Program-made: the position numbers and the translations under genes
The notes under the pieces: model-generated
Told to the model about the DNA's origin: nothing
The model's input: the letters and a program-made list of their open reading frames with translations, nothing else
Database searches by the model: none
From: Bacteroidota bacterium
GTDB taxonomy: Bacteria; Bacteroidota; Bacteroidia; UKL13-3
Reading direction: 5' to 3'
Length of the DNA: 64,000 nucleotides
Assembly (NCBI GenBank): GCA_040388375.1
Contig: JAZKBU010000001.1
Coordinates: 398,996 to 462,995, forward strand
Shown here: one piece after another, positions 19,646-29,414 of the stretch
Layout: each line of letters begins with the position of its first letter
How positions within the stretch are numbered: the first letter of the stretch is position 1

Positions 19646-20563
19646 ATGAAATACCATGTAAATCCGGTTGCACTATCAAACGAATCACAATTAAAAACAT
19701 TGATTGAAAACCGAACAGCCTACTCATTAGCGCAATGTGAGCTGAACGTTTTTGAAACACACAGGTCTTCATTCAGTGTACCACTTACTTTTAACAGCCT
19801 TGTTATAACGAGTATGTTAAGGGGCAAAAAAATTATGCATTTGTTTGATGAAAAAGGCTTTGATTATTTACCGGGCGAAAGTGTAATTGTACCTGCTGAT
19901 GTTACCATGCGTATAGACTTTCCGGAAGCAGATGCAGGTAACCCTACACAGTGTACGGCACTGGCTATTGATAGTTCACATATTGACAATACTATTCATT
20001 ACTTAAACGAAAGTTTCCCAAAAGAAAACGGTTCACAGCCGTGGCAATTGAACTACAACCAATACCATTATTTTAACAACGAAGCCATTGCTTTACTCAC
20101 CAATAAACTAATAGCTATTTGTACCAGCAGTAAACTGAATAAAGATATTTTTGCTGATTTAACTTTAAAAGAATTATTGGTTAGCATTATGCAGAACCAA
20201 AATTTAAACCACCTGAGCAATGCCACCTATGTTAATAATAATCCACTGGCATCTATTATGGGTTATATCAGGAATAATATTCATGAAAAATTTCAAATAG
20301 AAAATTTAAGCAGTAAAGCCTGTATGAGTAAAGCTACTTTTTACCGGGTTTTTAAAAGAGAGTTAGGTATAAGTCCGCTGGAGTATATATTTAACGAAAA
20401 GGTTAACAGAGCTAAAGAGATGCTTAAAAACCCCACCCTGAAAATTGCGACCATTAGCGATGAACTGGGATTTTCGGATGCCAATTATTTTATACGTGTA
20501 TTTAAAAAAATGGAAGGTATAACACCCAACCAATATCGCTTAAATATACTTGCTGCCAACTAA
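19646..20563 (+). CDS. AraC-family transcriptional regulator, probably of the divergent aldehyde/acetate operon
   Basis: A 305-residue protein: an N-terminal AraC_N-like sensing domain (about 10-190), then a C-terminal double helix-turn-helix (about 205-303) with the signature 'FQIENLSSKACMSKATFYRVFKRELGISPLEYI' (split across the two helices) and 'ISDELGFSDANYFIRVFKKMEGITPNQYR'. It is divergent from the aldehyde dehydrogenase gene, 169 bases away, with a direct-repeat operator candidate between. Regulation of the dehydrogenase-DUF779-acs unit is therefore likely, though inferred. Confidence 0.9.
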   Translation: MKYHVNPVALSNESQLKTLIENRTAYSLAQCELNVFETHRSSFSVPLTFNSLVITSMLRGKKIMHLFDEKGFDYLPGESVIVPADVTMRIDFPEADAGNPTQCTALAIDSSHIDNTIHYLNESFPKENGSQPWQLNYNQYHYFNNEAIALLTNKLIAICTSSKLNKDIFADLTLKELLVSIMQNQNLNHLSNATYVNNNPLASIMGYIRNNIHEKFQIENLSSKACMSKATFYRVFKRELGISPLEYIFNEKVNRAKEMLKNPTLKIATISDELGFSDANYFIRVFKKMEGITPNQYRLNILAAN

Positions 20564-20748
20564 ACCGTTTTAGTTTTATCTCCTTGCAAGAATCCTTCCT
20601 TGCCAAAGCCAAAACCTGCCATCAGTTTTAAACGCCAACTGTTGGGTATGTAAGCCACTTGCAAAACAAATAAGGTAATTTTAATCAAATAGTTCGAATA
20701 TATACTGTTGTGCACTAATATTGCAGCGCAAAACAGCAAAATCAACAC

Positions 20749-23163
20749 ATGAATTTTACTTTAAAATCAATCCTGATTTATTCCTTTCTAAGCATTGTAA
20801 GCCTTTCGGTTTTTGCCCAGCAAAAATCGGTTTTAAGCGGTTACATACGCGATAACAAAACAGGTGAAGAACTTATTGGCGTTTCGGTACTTATTAAAGA
20901 AAATGGCAAAGGGGCTATAACCAATGAGTATGGTTTTTTCTCTTTAACGTTGCCTCCGGCTACTTATACCGTAAGTGTAAAATACTTAGGCTACACTACG
21001 GTTACGCAAACCATTGACTTAAGCACCAGCCAAAAATTGAATCTGGAACTAGCTCCCCAAAACAAAGAGCTTAAAACGGTTAATATTACCAGCGAGAAAA
21101 AAGACGAGAATCTTAAAACAACCGAAATGTCTACTAACAAGTTAGACATGAAAACCATCAGCAAAATTCCTGCCTTGTTAGGCGAGGTTGATTTGGTAAG
21201 AAGCATACAGTTACTACCCGGTGTAAGTACTGTGGGCGAAGGCGCTTCCGGCTTCAATGTACGTGGTGGAAGTATTGACCAGAATTTAATTTTATTGGAT
21301 GAAGCACCTGTATATAACTCATCTCATTTATTCGGTTTCTTCTCTGTATTTAATCCTGATGCGGTTAAAGATGTTAAACTATTCAAGGGCGGAATCAATG
21401 CAAAATATGGTGGACGTTTATCATCTATTTTAGATGTACGTTTAAAAGAAGGAAACAAAAAACACTTTGCCGCACAAGGTGGTATTGGCTTAATATTTTC
21501 GCGCTTAACATTAGAAGGGCCAATTAAAAAAGGCAAAGGCTCTTACATTATTGCAGGCCGCAGAAGTTATGGCGATGTATTGGCTACTCCTTTTTTAGCG
21601 GGCAATGCCGACTTTAAAGGTTTTCAGTTATACTTTTACGACTTAACCGTAAAAGGCAATTATAGCCTGAGCGAAAAAGACAAAGTATATCTTTCAGGCT
21701 ATATGGGTAGGGATGTTTTTGGCGTAGCTTCATTTGGTTTTAACTGGGGTAACCAAACTTTAACTGCCCGTTGGAACCATATATTCAGCGATAAATTATT
21801 TAGCAACACAACAGCCTTTTACAGTAATTACGACTATGGAATTGGCACTGATAATATTGGCGCCAGAGAAGCTTTTAAATGGACTTCGCGTATTATTAAC
21901 TACAGTTTAAAACAAGATTTTACCTGGTATCTCAACAGTAAAAACACCATTAATTTTGGCGGACAAAGTATATTCTACCAATTTCAACCGGCTAACGCAA
22001 GTTTTGTAAGTGGTGGTATCAGGCAGGATATTAATTTGCCTTACAAATACGCTTTGGAAAATGCTTTGTATGCTTCAAATGATCAGGTAATCAATAGCCG
22101 CATATCATTGAGCTATGGTTTGCGTTTTTCTACCTTCCATTACTTAGGTAAAGGCGTACGCCAAAATTATGGCGAAGGTTTTACCAGCTTCGGCCGTGAA
22201 TATATCAGCAGCCAATCGTTCAACGATTTTGAATCTATTCAAAACTATTTTAACTTAGAACCAAGAGCCGCTGTAAAGTATGAGTTGAATGCAACAAGCA
22301 GCTTAAAAGCAAGCTATATGCGTACTACGCAGTATGTGCATTTAATATCAAACACAGCTGCTTCTATTCCTTTAGATGTATGGACACCAAGTACCAATAA
22401 TATCAAGCCACAACTTTCTGATCAGGTAGCCATTGGTTATTTTAAAAACTTTGGCAGCACTAAAAACGATTACGAAACTTCGGTAGAGGCTTATTATAAA
22501 ACCATGCAAAATCAAATTGACTATGTAGACGGAGCTGACTTATTATTAAACCCTTATTTAGAAGGGCAAATACTAAGTGGCAAAGGCAGGGCTTATGGTT
22601 TAGAGTTTTTTGTGAAGAAGAATACTGGCCGCTTAACCGGTTTTATAAGCTATACATTGGCACGTACCGAGCGCCAGGTTGATAGAATAAACAATAACGA
22701 TTGGTACCCTACCCGTTTTGATAAATTACATAATTTAAACTTAGTGGTAAGTTACGATTTAACCAAACGTTGGACCATTAACACAAATCTGGTATATGGC
22801 AGTGGAACACCCGTAAACTTACCTACCAATGCGTTTGTTTTTGAAGGTTATCAGGTGCCGCATAATCCGGCAGCACCCCGAAACAATATTCGTATACCTG
22901 ACTTTTTCAGAATTGATTTAACGGCTACCGTAAAAAGTAAAGACCGCAAGCAACCGGATATAATGCCTACCAACTTTTTTAAACGAATGAAATACACCTA
23001 CGAGTGGGAAATAGTATTTGGGGTATATAACCTGTTGGGTAAACGAAATGCCTTTGCGGTGTATCCACGTATCAATGACAAGTCGCCAGCCATTACAGAA
23101 TTGGTTCAATTCTCATTGTTTGCGGTACCTATACCGGCCTTTACTTACAATTTTAAATTTTAA
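20749..23163 (+). CDS. TonB-dependent outer-membrane receptor with carboxypeptidase-regulatory-like N-domain
   Basis: An 804-residue outer-membrane receptor. A signal peptide (1-24, ending VFAQ) is followed by a CarboxypepD_reg-like beta-sandwich (about 28-110, 'LSGYIRDNKTGEELIGVSV'), a plug domain (about 130-235, with 'GFNVRGGSIDQNLILLDEAPVY' as core, split here) and a C-terminal barrel. It lacks the long SusC architecture and fits the class that pairs with DUF4249 proteins; that gene follows 36 bases downstream. The substrate is unknown. A weak -7-like TAATATTG (20716-20723) precedes it. Confidence 0.92.
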   Translation: MNFTLKSILIYSFLSIVSLSVFAQQKSVLSGYIRDNKTGEELIGVSVLIKENGKGAITNEYGFFSLTLPPATYTVSVKYLGYTTVTQTIDLSTSQKLNLELAPQNKELKTVNITSEKKDENLKTTEMSTNKLDMKTISKIPALLGEVDLVRSIQLLPGVSTVGEGASGFNVRGGSIDQNLILLDEAPVYNSSHLFGFFSVFNPDAVKDVKLFKGGINAKYGGRLSSILDVRLKEGNKKHFAAQGGIGLIFSRLTLEGPIKKGKGSYIIAGRRSYGDVLATPFLAGNADFKGFQLYFYDLTVKGNYSLSEKDKVYLSGYMGRDVFGVASFGFNWGNQTLTARWNHIFSDKLFSNTTAFYSNYDYGIGTDNIGAREAFKWTSRIINYSLKQDFTWYLNSKNTINFGGQSIFYQFQPANASFVSGGIRQDINLPYKYALENALYASNDQVINSRISLSYGLRFSTFHYLGKGVRQNYGEGFTSFGREYISSQSFNDFESIQNYFNLEPRAAVKYELNATSSLKASYMRTTQYVHLISNTAASIPLDVWTPSTNNIKPQLSDQVAIGYFKNFGSTKNDYETSVEAYYKTMQNQIDYVDGADLLLNPYLEGQILSGKGRAYGLEFFVKKNTGRLTGFISYTLARTERQVDRINNNDWYPTRFDKLHNLNLVVSYDLTKRWTINTNLVYGSGTPVNLPTNAFVFEGYQVPHNPAAPRNNIRIPDFFRIDLTATVKSKDRKQPDIMPTNFFKRMKYTYEWEIVFGVYNLLGKRNAFAVYPRINDKSPAITELVQFSLFAVPIPAFTYNFKF

Positions 23164-23199
23164 TATTTTATAGTTAAACCTTATTATAAAAATTAACAC

Positions 23200-24246
23200 A
23201 TGAAAACATTCCATAAAATATATATAGTGCTATTATTAACCATTACAACACTGAGCAGTTGTATTGATAAAATTGATATAGACGCAGGTAAAGGCGAAAG
23301 CCAATATGTAATAGAAGGTCAAATAATATATGACCCTTTAGACCCGGCCAAGCTGATAAAAGATACCATTAAAATAAGCAAATCGATTGGTTATACAGAG
23401 AACGGACAAGTACCAAAAATCAACAATGCAACTGTAGTTATTATTGACTCAACAGCAGGTTCGTTTTTTGTTGATACCTGTGTAAGCATTGGCAACGGTA
23501 ATTATATTCCAAACAAAATAATACCACAACCTAACCACTCTTATTTGTTATTAGTTCGTTTACCTGAAGGCGATACCGTTATTTCTTATTCAAAAATTAA
23601 CCGTCCTTGTGTATTTTACAAAGACAGTATTTATACTACCATATTAAATGATGAAAGCCTTGGCAGAACAGGACCTGGCGGGCCTTTAAAATCAGGCTGG
23701 GGTTATGTGGAAATGAAAGTAATTGACCCTGCAGGTTTAGGCGATAGTTACCGATTGAAATATTATGTAAAACGCAACCCGGTAGCAACCAATCCATACT
23801 TTGCTGAGAGTGGAGGTTTCACGGGTTGGACTTTTTATAACAAAGTAAATAACTTAGTTATCGTAAGTGAATCAAACAGTGCTGATAATTCGCCTAACTC
23901 GCAGTTAGAAAAAGAAGCCGTTTTCAATTTCCCTGTTGCACGTTCTATCAATACTGTTGAAGATGATGTAATGAAACGCCCAGCCTTTTACCCGGGCGAC
24001 TCTATAAAGGTTGAAGTGTATAGCATTACCAAAGAAAATCTATTCTTTTATGCACGTATGAAAACAGAATTGACCAATGGAACTGGTGGCGGATTTTCAG
24101 GTTTGTTTGCTACACCGGTATCAAACGTTCCTTCCAATATATTTCCTTTCGGTCAATCAAAAATTAAAGTACTGGGTTGGTTTGGCGCATCGCATAAAGT
24201 AACGCAGGCTACGCAAATGACTAATTTCAATTTCGACATCCGGTAA
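23200..24246 (+). CDS. DUF4249 family lipoprotein, partner of the TonB-dependent receptor
   Basis: 348 residues with a lipoprotein signal (LSSCIDKIDID; Cys near residue 21). The early motif 'ESQYVIEGQI' followed by a segment on imported-ligand presentation ('NNATVVIID') matches DUF4249, a beta-rich family encoded beside TonB-dependent receptors in Bacteroidota. It is 36 bases downstream of the receptor gene. By analogy it may act as a surface lid or ligand-binding partner; this is inferred. A perfect 17-bp hairpin terminator follows. Confidence 0.85.
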   Translation: MKTFHKIYIVLLLTITTLSSCIDKIDIDAGKGESQYVIEGQIIYDPLDPAKLIKDTIKISKSIGYTENGQVPKINNATVVIIDSTAGSFFVDTCVSIGNGNYIPNKIIPQPNHSYLLLVRLPEGDTVISYSKINRPCVFYKDSIYTTILNDESLGRTGPGGPLKSGWGYVEMKVIDPAGLGDSYRLKYYVKRNPVATNPYFAESGGFTGWTFYNKVNNLVIVSESNSADNSPNSQLEKEAVFNFPVARSINTVEDDVMKRPAFYPGDSIKVEVYSITKENLFFYARMKTELTNGTGGGFSGLFATPVSNVPSNIFPFGQSKIKVLGWFGASHKVTQATQMTNFNFDIR

Positions 24247-24266
24247 ACATCAAAAATACCAATAAT

Positions 24267-24304
24267 AAAAAAGGCTATAAGTTTTACAACTTATAGCCTT
24301 TTTT
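24267..24304. terminator. Bidirectional intrinsic terminator
   Basis: A perfect 17-bp stem (AAAAAAGGCTATAAGTT and its complement) with a TTAC loop, A-run on one side and T-run on the other. It lies between the convergent DUF4249 and BamA-like genes and can terminate both. Confidence 0.9.
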
Positions 24305-24306
24305 AT

Positions 24307-25491
24307 TTAAAATGCTTCGTTCATGGTAAAGTAAAAACCTTGTATATTGTTTTCTCCCCGCCCGTAATCAATACGCACGTTTACATGCTCTCGTCTGATG
24401 GCTAAAAACCGGAAACCAATTCCATAATTAGGTTTTATGTTCTCAAATAAAACAGAAGTAGTATTGCCTACATTGCCAAAGCCACCAAAAAAAGTAAGAG
24501 ATATAGGACCCCATACTTTTTTGCGTAACTCCGCTTGAAAAGCCATAGAGTTTTTATCTCTGTAACGACCATTGTAATAACCCCTCATGTATGCATCGCT
24601 GCCAATAGTAGCCAATTGCTTAAAAGGAATATCGCCATCGTTAAAACTACCATAGGCCTGTAAGGCTAAAATATTTTCTTTCCATAGCTTTATATAATTA
24701 CGTGCATCAATGGTTATATTGTTATAGGTATAATCACTGCCCAAAGCTTTTGCATTAAACAAATTAGTTATATCAATAAAATGGCCTTTGGTGGGGAAAT
24801 ATATTTTATCGCGGTTATCCAAACTCAACACCAAACCCGCACCTGAAGTAAAGCTTCCGTTGTTACCCAATATACCGGGTGAAGTGAACAAACCATTACC
24901 CTTGAAATCAAAATTATTTATCTGGTTGGCTTCGTACTGCAAGCCTACATACATACCTTTTAATACTTGCTTAGTAGCACGCAATTGCAGCCTGTTTTGT
25001 GCATAATCATACAGTGCTTTATTGGCCTCTGCGGTGTTATTACCAATGCCCCAAAAGTATTCGTTAAACTTCCTGTAAGTATAAATGGCTTTTATATTGT
25101 ATCGGTTGTTTTTAGTAAAAATATCGATGTACGGACGCACACTGTATTGGCCCAACTCTGTTGTTTGCCCATTCAACCTGATTAAGGAAGGGCGCGTATT
25201 GCTATCGTTGCTATACCTGTACAAATAAACCAAACTCAGCCCCAATTGCCAACCCGTTTCAGGGTATACACCCCAAATGGGTAATGCAAAAAACGAACTT
25301 TTTTTAGGCTTGCTTGAATCGCCTTCCAACTTATCGTAAATCTTATTGATATAGTTTTCCAGCTTTGATTGCGCTTGAACAGAATGTTGCACAAACAATA
25401 CAAAAAAGAGTAGAAAAATTATCCGTGAGAAACGGTTTGTATTACCTGTTTTTTTATTGACCACCAACGCAAATATAAAATTTATAACCAC
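24307..25491 (-). CDS. BamA/TamA-like outer-membrane surface antigen (Omp85 barrel)
   Basis: 394 residues, starting at a GTG that overlaps the stop of the upstream gene by 10 bases (AAGTGGTTATAA), which suggests translational coupling; no ATG is available in frame before the signal peptide (RIIFLLFFVLFVQHSVQAQ). The rest is a beta-barrel of the bacterial surface antigen family, with 'SLDNRDKIYFPTKGHFIDI' and 'YYNGRYRDKNSMAFQAELR', typical of Omp85 barrels, and an aromatic C-terminal residue (EAF). No POTRA domains are present, so it is the short form. Role in membrane biogenesis or transport is uncertain. Confidence 0.82.
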   Translation of the reverse strand: MVINFIFALVVNKKTGNTNRFSRIIFLLFFVLFVQHSVQAQSKLENYINKIYDKLEGDSSKPKKSSFFALPIWGVYPETGWQLGLSLVYLYRYSNDSNTRPSLIRLNGQTTELGQYSVRPYIDIFTKNNRYNIKAIYTYRKFNEYFWGIGNNTAEANKALYDYAQNRLQLRATKQVLKGMYVGLQYEANQINNFDFKGNGLFTSPGILGNNGSFTSGAGLVLSLDNRDKIYFPTKGHFIDITNLFNAKALGSDYTYNNITIDARNYIKLWKENILALQAYGSFNDGDIPFKQLATIGSDAYMRGYYNGRYRDKNSMAFQAELRKKVWGPISLTFFGGFGNVGNTTSVLFENIKPNYGIGFRFLAIRREHVNVRIDYGRGENNIQGFYFTMNEAF

Positions 25492-26525
25492 TTAATTTTG
25501 GGTATCAATCTGTAAAACCGATAGCCTATATTAAATCCAAAACTGGTTGATTGAAAGGCCACAAAATTAGGATAACCAAAAGCATTTAAGCTGGCATCGT
25601 AATTCACAAACACATTCCAGAAATATTGGTCGCCATTCCTACCCATCGAAAGTTTTGCGTGCGTATCCGCATCAAAGTTTATTCCTTTCTTCGTTGTGGT
25701 AGGATTCACCACCATAAAAGAGGCTAATCCCAAGCCTAAAAAAGCCGAAGGAGAAATAAACCAAGTGCCACCTTTAAAACAAAAATTATAGGCATAACCC
25801 GGCCTGAAATTAATATGCCATAAGCGCAAATGATTCATCTGGCTTAACTCGCCATAATTCTGCTTTGAGTCAATATTGGGAGGTATTAATGAGGAGTCTG
25901 CCTGGATAGATTTAAAACCCAGGTTACACATCATTAACATGGCCCCTGACGACTTACGCTGGAACTCGGCCATAGACAAAGCACTGCGGTAAGAAAACTT
26001 GCGGTGGTTAAAGTTATAAAATAAGTTTAAGCCATTTGCCAATATTTTTACATCGGGCCGTATTGATAAATTGGTATCAACCCCCAAAGTACGGTATATA
26101 CCGCTAAAGGAGCGTGAGTATATTTCTCCTCCCCAGCGCGACTGGTAGTAACTGAATGAGAAGTCGTAAAAGTTGGTTCGCCCAAAAGTTTTTTCATCGC
26201 CATTGGTACCCGGTACCTGCACACCTAATGACACTGTAAAATATTTTAAACCCAAGCTCACCCCTGTTTGCCAGCTTAAGTTAGGCGACAGTTTTAACAG
26301 CTCGCGCGAGTTACTGAAGCGTGGCGGATTGATATAAAAATCGAAATTATTTAGCCAAGAGTTTAACTGAATATTATAAGGCCGATAAAACTGCGCTATA
26401 TAGTTGGTGTCTTTTTTTTGCGCATAACTGTTATAGCTGCTTAGCAAACCAAACAACAAAATAAAAACCCTAAAAAGGAGTTTGAACCGGTAAATCAAAA
26501 CGTAATTTTCAGGGTTTTTGTTCAT
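25482..26525 (-). CDS. DUF4421-like outer-membrane protein
   Basis: 347 residues with an N-terminal signal/membrane segment (about 14-35, LFRVFILLFGLLSSYNSYAQ) and a predicted beta-barrel. Phrases such as 'WQTGVSLGLKYFTVSLGVQVPG' and 'GYAYNFCFKGGTWFISPSAFLG' resemble DUF4421 proteins of Bacteroidota. It overlaps the following BamA-like gene by 10 bases, so the two are probably co-translated outer-membrane proteins. Function unknown. Confidence 0.7.
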   Translation of the reverse strand: MNKNPENYVLIYRFKLLFRVFILLFGLLSSYNSYAQKKDTNYIAQFYRPYNIQLNSWLNNFDFYINPPRFSNSRELLKLSPNLSWQTGVSLGLKYFTVSLGVQVPGTNGDEKTFGRTNFYDFSFSYYQSRWGGEIYSRSFSGIYRTLGVDTNLSIRPDVKILANGLNLFYNFNHRKFSYRSALSMAEFQRKSSGAMLMMCNLGFKSIQADSSLIPPNIDSKQNYGELSQMNHLRLWHINFRPGYAYNFCFKGGTWFISPSAFLGLGLASFMVVNPTTTKKGINFDADTHAKLSMGRNGDQYFWNVFVNYDASLNAFGYPNFVAFQSTSFGFNIGYRFYRLIPKIKWL

Positions 26526-26552
26526 GTATAAATACTAAAACTATTCAAGGTA

Positions 26553-28076
26553 TTAAGGTAATAAACGTCCGTACATTCTAGGGAACGGAATACTTTCGCG
26601 TACATGTGGTAATTTACATACCCATGCTACTAAACGCTCCAAGCCTAAACCAAAGCCTGCATGCGGTACACTTCCGTATCTGCGTAAATCCAAATACCAT
26701 TCAAATACTTCCATTGGTAATTGGTGTTCGTTTATTTTATCGGTTAATAAATTAACATCTGTTTCACGTTCGCCACCACCAACTATTTCGCCATAGCCTT
26801 CCGGAGCCAAAACATCAACCCCCCGTGCAAAATTAGCGTTGTTAGGATCGCGTTTTAAGTAAAATGCTTTTACCTCGTGAGGCCAGTTATAAACCATTAC
26901 GGGTACACTGAACAAACGTGTTAATACTGTTTCATCGCTACCACCAAAATCGTTTCCATACTCAAAGTTACGTGCTGAATTTAACCAGCCCGGAATATTG
27001 CGTGCTTCTTCTTCTAAGTCTTTTAACTCTTGTTTTAGTTTATCAATTTTAGCTTGGTTAAAACCTATCTCACCCTTTTTCATACCGGGTGTTTTAATTT
27101 TTTCTTCGCGCTCTGTAATCTCTGCGTTGGCTTCTACAATTTTTGCTTCTACCGCAGCTAAGTCAGCTTCTAGGGTTTTAATAGAGTTCATGCCATCTAC
27201 ATCCTTTTCGCCTTTTATAATGCTTACGGCTTCATCGTATGTTAAACGTGGAAATACCTGTGTTATGTTTTTTAACACGGTGGTATCGCGGCCAATAATA
27301 GCCAACTCGTTTTCACAATTAGCTAAAACCTCACCTACTACGGTGCGTAAAAAGTCTTCAATCAAATCCATGTTCTGGAAAATATCAAAGAAAACCATCT
27401 CCGGTTCTATCATCCAAAACTCAGATAAATGCCTGCGTGTTTTCGATTTTTCCGCTCTGAATGTTGGGCCAAACGTATAAATTTTGCCCATGGCAAAAGC
27501 CATTGCCTCGCCATATAACTGGCCGCTTTGGCTCAAATAGGCAGGGTCGCCATAAAAATCGGTTTCAAATAAATTAGAAGTTCCTTCTGAAGCATTACCT
27601 GTAAACAAAGGTGCATCCATTTGTACAAAACCTTGCTTTTGGAAAAAATTATGAATGGCATAAATCAACTGATTTCTTATTTTCATAATAGCCCATTGGC
27701 GTTGGCTACGTAGCCACAAGTGGCGTTTATCCATTAAAAAATCAACCCCATGTTCTTTTTTCGAAATAGGATATTCTTCTGCTATAGCTATAATGTTTAA
27801 GTCGCTTACCTGCACTTCAAAACCACCCATTTGTTTTTCGTCCATGCGTATAGTTCCGGTTACTTCAATGGCTGTTTCCAATGTAATATTTTTACATTTT
27901 TCAAAAACCTCTGCACTTACCGTTTCTGCGCTTACCACGCATTGGCACCAACCGGTTCCATCGCGCAATACAATAAAATATATTCCTTTACTATCCCTGC
28001 GATTGCTGGCCCAGCCCTTTAATGTTACCTGTTGGCCTTCGTAGTTTTTTAAATCTTTAACTAAAAATTGCTGCAT
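26553..28076 (-). CDS. asnS: Asparaginyl-tRNA synthetase
   Basis: A class II synthetase that charges tRNA-Asn. The N-terminal OB anticodon-binding domain (about 1-100, 'VTLKGWASNRRDSKGIYFI') is followed by the catalytic core with motif 2 'FRAEKSKTRRHLSEFWMIEPE' (split across residues 207-226) and motif 3 'GFGLGLERLVAW' near the C-terminus. At 507 residues it is about 40 longer than E. coli AsnRS; the extra length is a charged, heptad-like segment at about 297-362 (ADLAAVEAKIVEANAEI and following). It is on its own transcript as judged by flanks. Confidence 0.97.
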   Translation of the reverse strand: MQQFLVKDLKNYEGQQVTLKGWASNRRDSKGIYFIVLRDGTGWCQCVVSAETVSAEVFEKCKNITLETAIEVTGTIRMDEKQMGGFEVQVSDLNIIAIAEEYPISKKEHGVDFLMDKRHLWLRSQRQWAIMKIRNQLIYAIHNFFQKQGFVQMDAPLFTGNASEGTSNLFETDFYGDPAYLSQSGQLYGEAMAFAMGKIYTFGPTFRAEKSKTRRHLSEFWMIEPEMVFFDIFQNMDLIEDFLRTVVGEVLANCENELAIIGRDTTVLKNITQVFPRLTYDEAVSIIKGEKDVDGMNSIKTLEADLAAVEAKIVEANAEITEREEKIKTPGMKKGEIGFNQAKIDKLKQELKDLEEEARNIPGWLNSARNFEYGNDFGGSDETVLTRLFSVPVMVYNWPHEVKAFYLKRDPNNANFARGVDVLAPEGYGEIVGGGERETDVNLLTDKINEHQLPMEVFEWYLDLRRYGSVPHAGFGLGLERLVAWVCKLPHVRESIPFPRMYGRLLP

Positions 28077-28253
28077 ATAAAATCTTTCTACTCTCTTAAA
28101 AATTGGAACGCGAAAATACTGTTTTTAGTCCATTCACCCACACCGGCAAGCTTCTTTTTTATTTAATTTAACAAAAATCGGCATTTATGTCAGTCTTATT
28201 TCTTGGTGACTAATTTGTATATTGCCCATGGTAAATATTTTAACATTAACAAC

Positions 28254-28844
28254 ATGAAAAAAGGAACCATTATTTTATTAAGTGTAGCTGCAGTGTTTAT
28301 TCTGCTTATTTTTAACGCTTGTGGAAGCTATAACAAAATGAACGAAAGACGCGCTGAAACAGAAAGTGCGTGGGCTAAAGTACAAAGTGCTTACCAACGT
28401 AGGTTAGATTTAATACCTAACTTAGTAGCTACCGTAAAAGGTGCCGCTAATTTTGAGCAAAAAACTTTAACCGATGTAATTGAAGCACGTGCAAAAGCAA
28501 GTTCAATCCAGGTTGACCCTGATAAATTAACGCCTGAAAACATTAAAAAATTCCAGGGAGCACAAGGCGAGTTAAGCCAGGCTTTAGGCCGTTTAATGGT
28601 GGTATCAGAACAATATCCGCAATTACGCGCTACGCAAAACTTTAGCGAGTTACAAAGCCAGATTGAAGGTACTGAAAACCGCATAAAAGTAGAGCGCGAT
28701 AATTTTAACGATGCCGTTAAAAATTACAACGTGTATATCAGAAACTTTCCGCAAGTACTTTATAGTGGTGCGTTAGGATTTGAGAAACGTGGTTTCTTTG
28801 AAGCCGATGCTGCTGCTGAAAAAGCACCTGAAGTTAAATTTTAA
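28254..28844 (+). CDS. LemA family membrane protein
   Basis: 196 residues from MKKGTIILLS (the upstream Met at 28203 is less likely). An N-terminal membrane segment or lipobox-like stretch (FNACGSYNKM) is followed by the LemA helical domain: 'AWAKVQSAYQRRLDLIPNLV' and 'ALGRLMVVSEQYPQLRAT' with 'NFNDAVKNYNVYIRNFP'. LemA proteins are three- to four-helix bundles of unclear function and often neighbour TPM-domain genes, as here. The next gene is 120 bases downstream past a palindromic repeat. Confidence 0.92.
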   Translation: MKKGTIILLSVAAVFILLIFNACGSYNKMNERRAETESAWAKVQSAYQRRLDLIPNLVATVKGAANFEQKTLTDVIEARAKASSIQVDPDKLTPENIKKFQGAQGELSQALGRLMVVSEQYPQLRATQNFSELQSQIEGTENRIKVERDNFNDAVKNYNVYIRNFPQVLYSGALGFEKRGFFEADAAAEKAPEVKF

Positions 28845-28850
28845 TATTAG

Positions 28851-28916
28851 CGTCATTGCGAGTAAAACACAGTCATCTGAAATACTATTTAGGTGGCTGC
28901 ACCACTCGCAATGACG
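28851..28916. repeat. Palindromic repeat CGTCATTGCGAGT...ACTCGCAATGACG
   Basis: Perfect 13-bp complementary arms separated by 40 bases, followed by a T-run (GTTTTTTTA). The arm sequence resembles a dispersed CGTCATTGCGAG palindrome that I recall from many bacterial genomes. It may also stop transcription after lemA. Confidence 0.65.
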
Positions 28917-28964
28917 TTTTTTTATACTTATCAGTTAATTTAACTGATTCAATAAAAACAATTC

Positions 28965-29414
28965 ATGTCAGAACAATTTTTTAGTAAAACAGAACAGGAT
29001 AGCATTGTTTCGGCCATTCAAAAGGCCGAGTTAAATACCTCAGGCGAAATACGGGTGCATTTGGAACCCAATTGTGAAATAGATGCAGTAGAAAGAGCCA
29101 AGCAGGTTTTTGAAGAGCTGAATATGCATGCAACAGAACTAAAAAATGGCGTATTGTTTTACTTAGCTTATCAGGATAAAAAATTTGCCATTATTGGCGA
29201 TAGCGGTATTCACGAGAAAGTAAGCGATGCTTTTTGGAACGAAGAAAAAGAAATACTACAAACACATTTTAAAAATAAACAATTTACCGAAGGCCTTTGC
29301 TTAGGTATAGCAAAAGCCGGTGAAAAATTGCAACAATACTTTCCTTACCAAAGTAATGACACCAATGAGTTAAGCAACGACATTTCTTTTGGAGGAGACA
29401 ACAATGAAAAATAA
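28965..29414 (+). CDS. TPM domain protein (cytoplasmic)
   Basis: 149 residues with no signal peptide. The sequence 'AIQKAELNTSGEIRVHLEP' followed by 'GVLFYLAYQDKKFAIIGDSGIHEKVSDAFWNEE' (split) is the TPM (TLP18.3/Psb32/MOLO-1) fold. Family members include weak phosphatases and proteins involved in membrane-protein turnover. It overlaps the next TPM gene by 11 bases, so the pair is translationally coupled. LemA lies upstream. Confidence 0.88.
   Translation: MSEQFFSKTEQDSIVSAIQKAELNTSGEIRVHLEPNCEIDAVERAKQVFEELNMHATELKNGVLFYLAYQDKKFAIIGDSGIHEKVSDAFWNEEKEILQTHFKNKQFTEGLCLGIAKAGEKLQQYFPYQSNDTNELSNDISFGGDNNEK

Noticed and set aside
28201-28230. TAATTTGTATATTGCCC as a promoter of lemA
   Set aside because: It does not match TAnnTTTG in the right phase and has no -33 element at the right distance.
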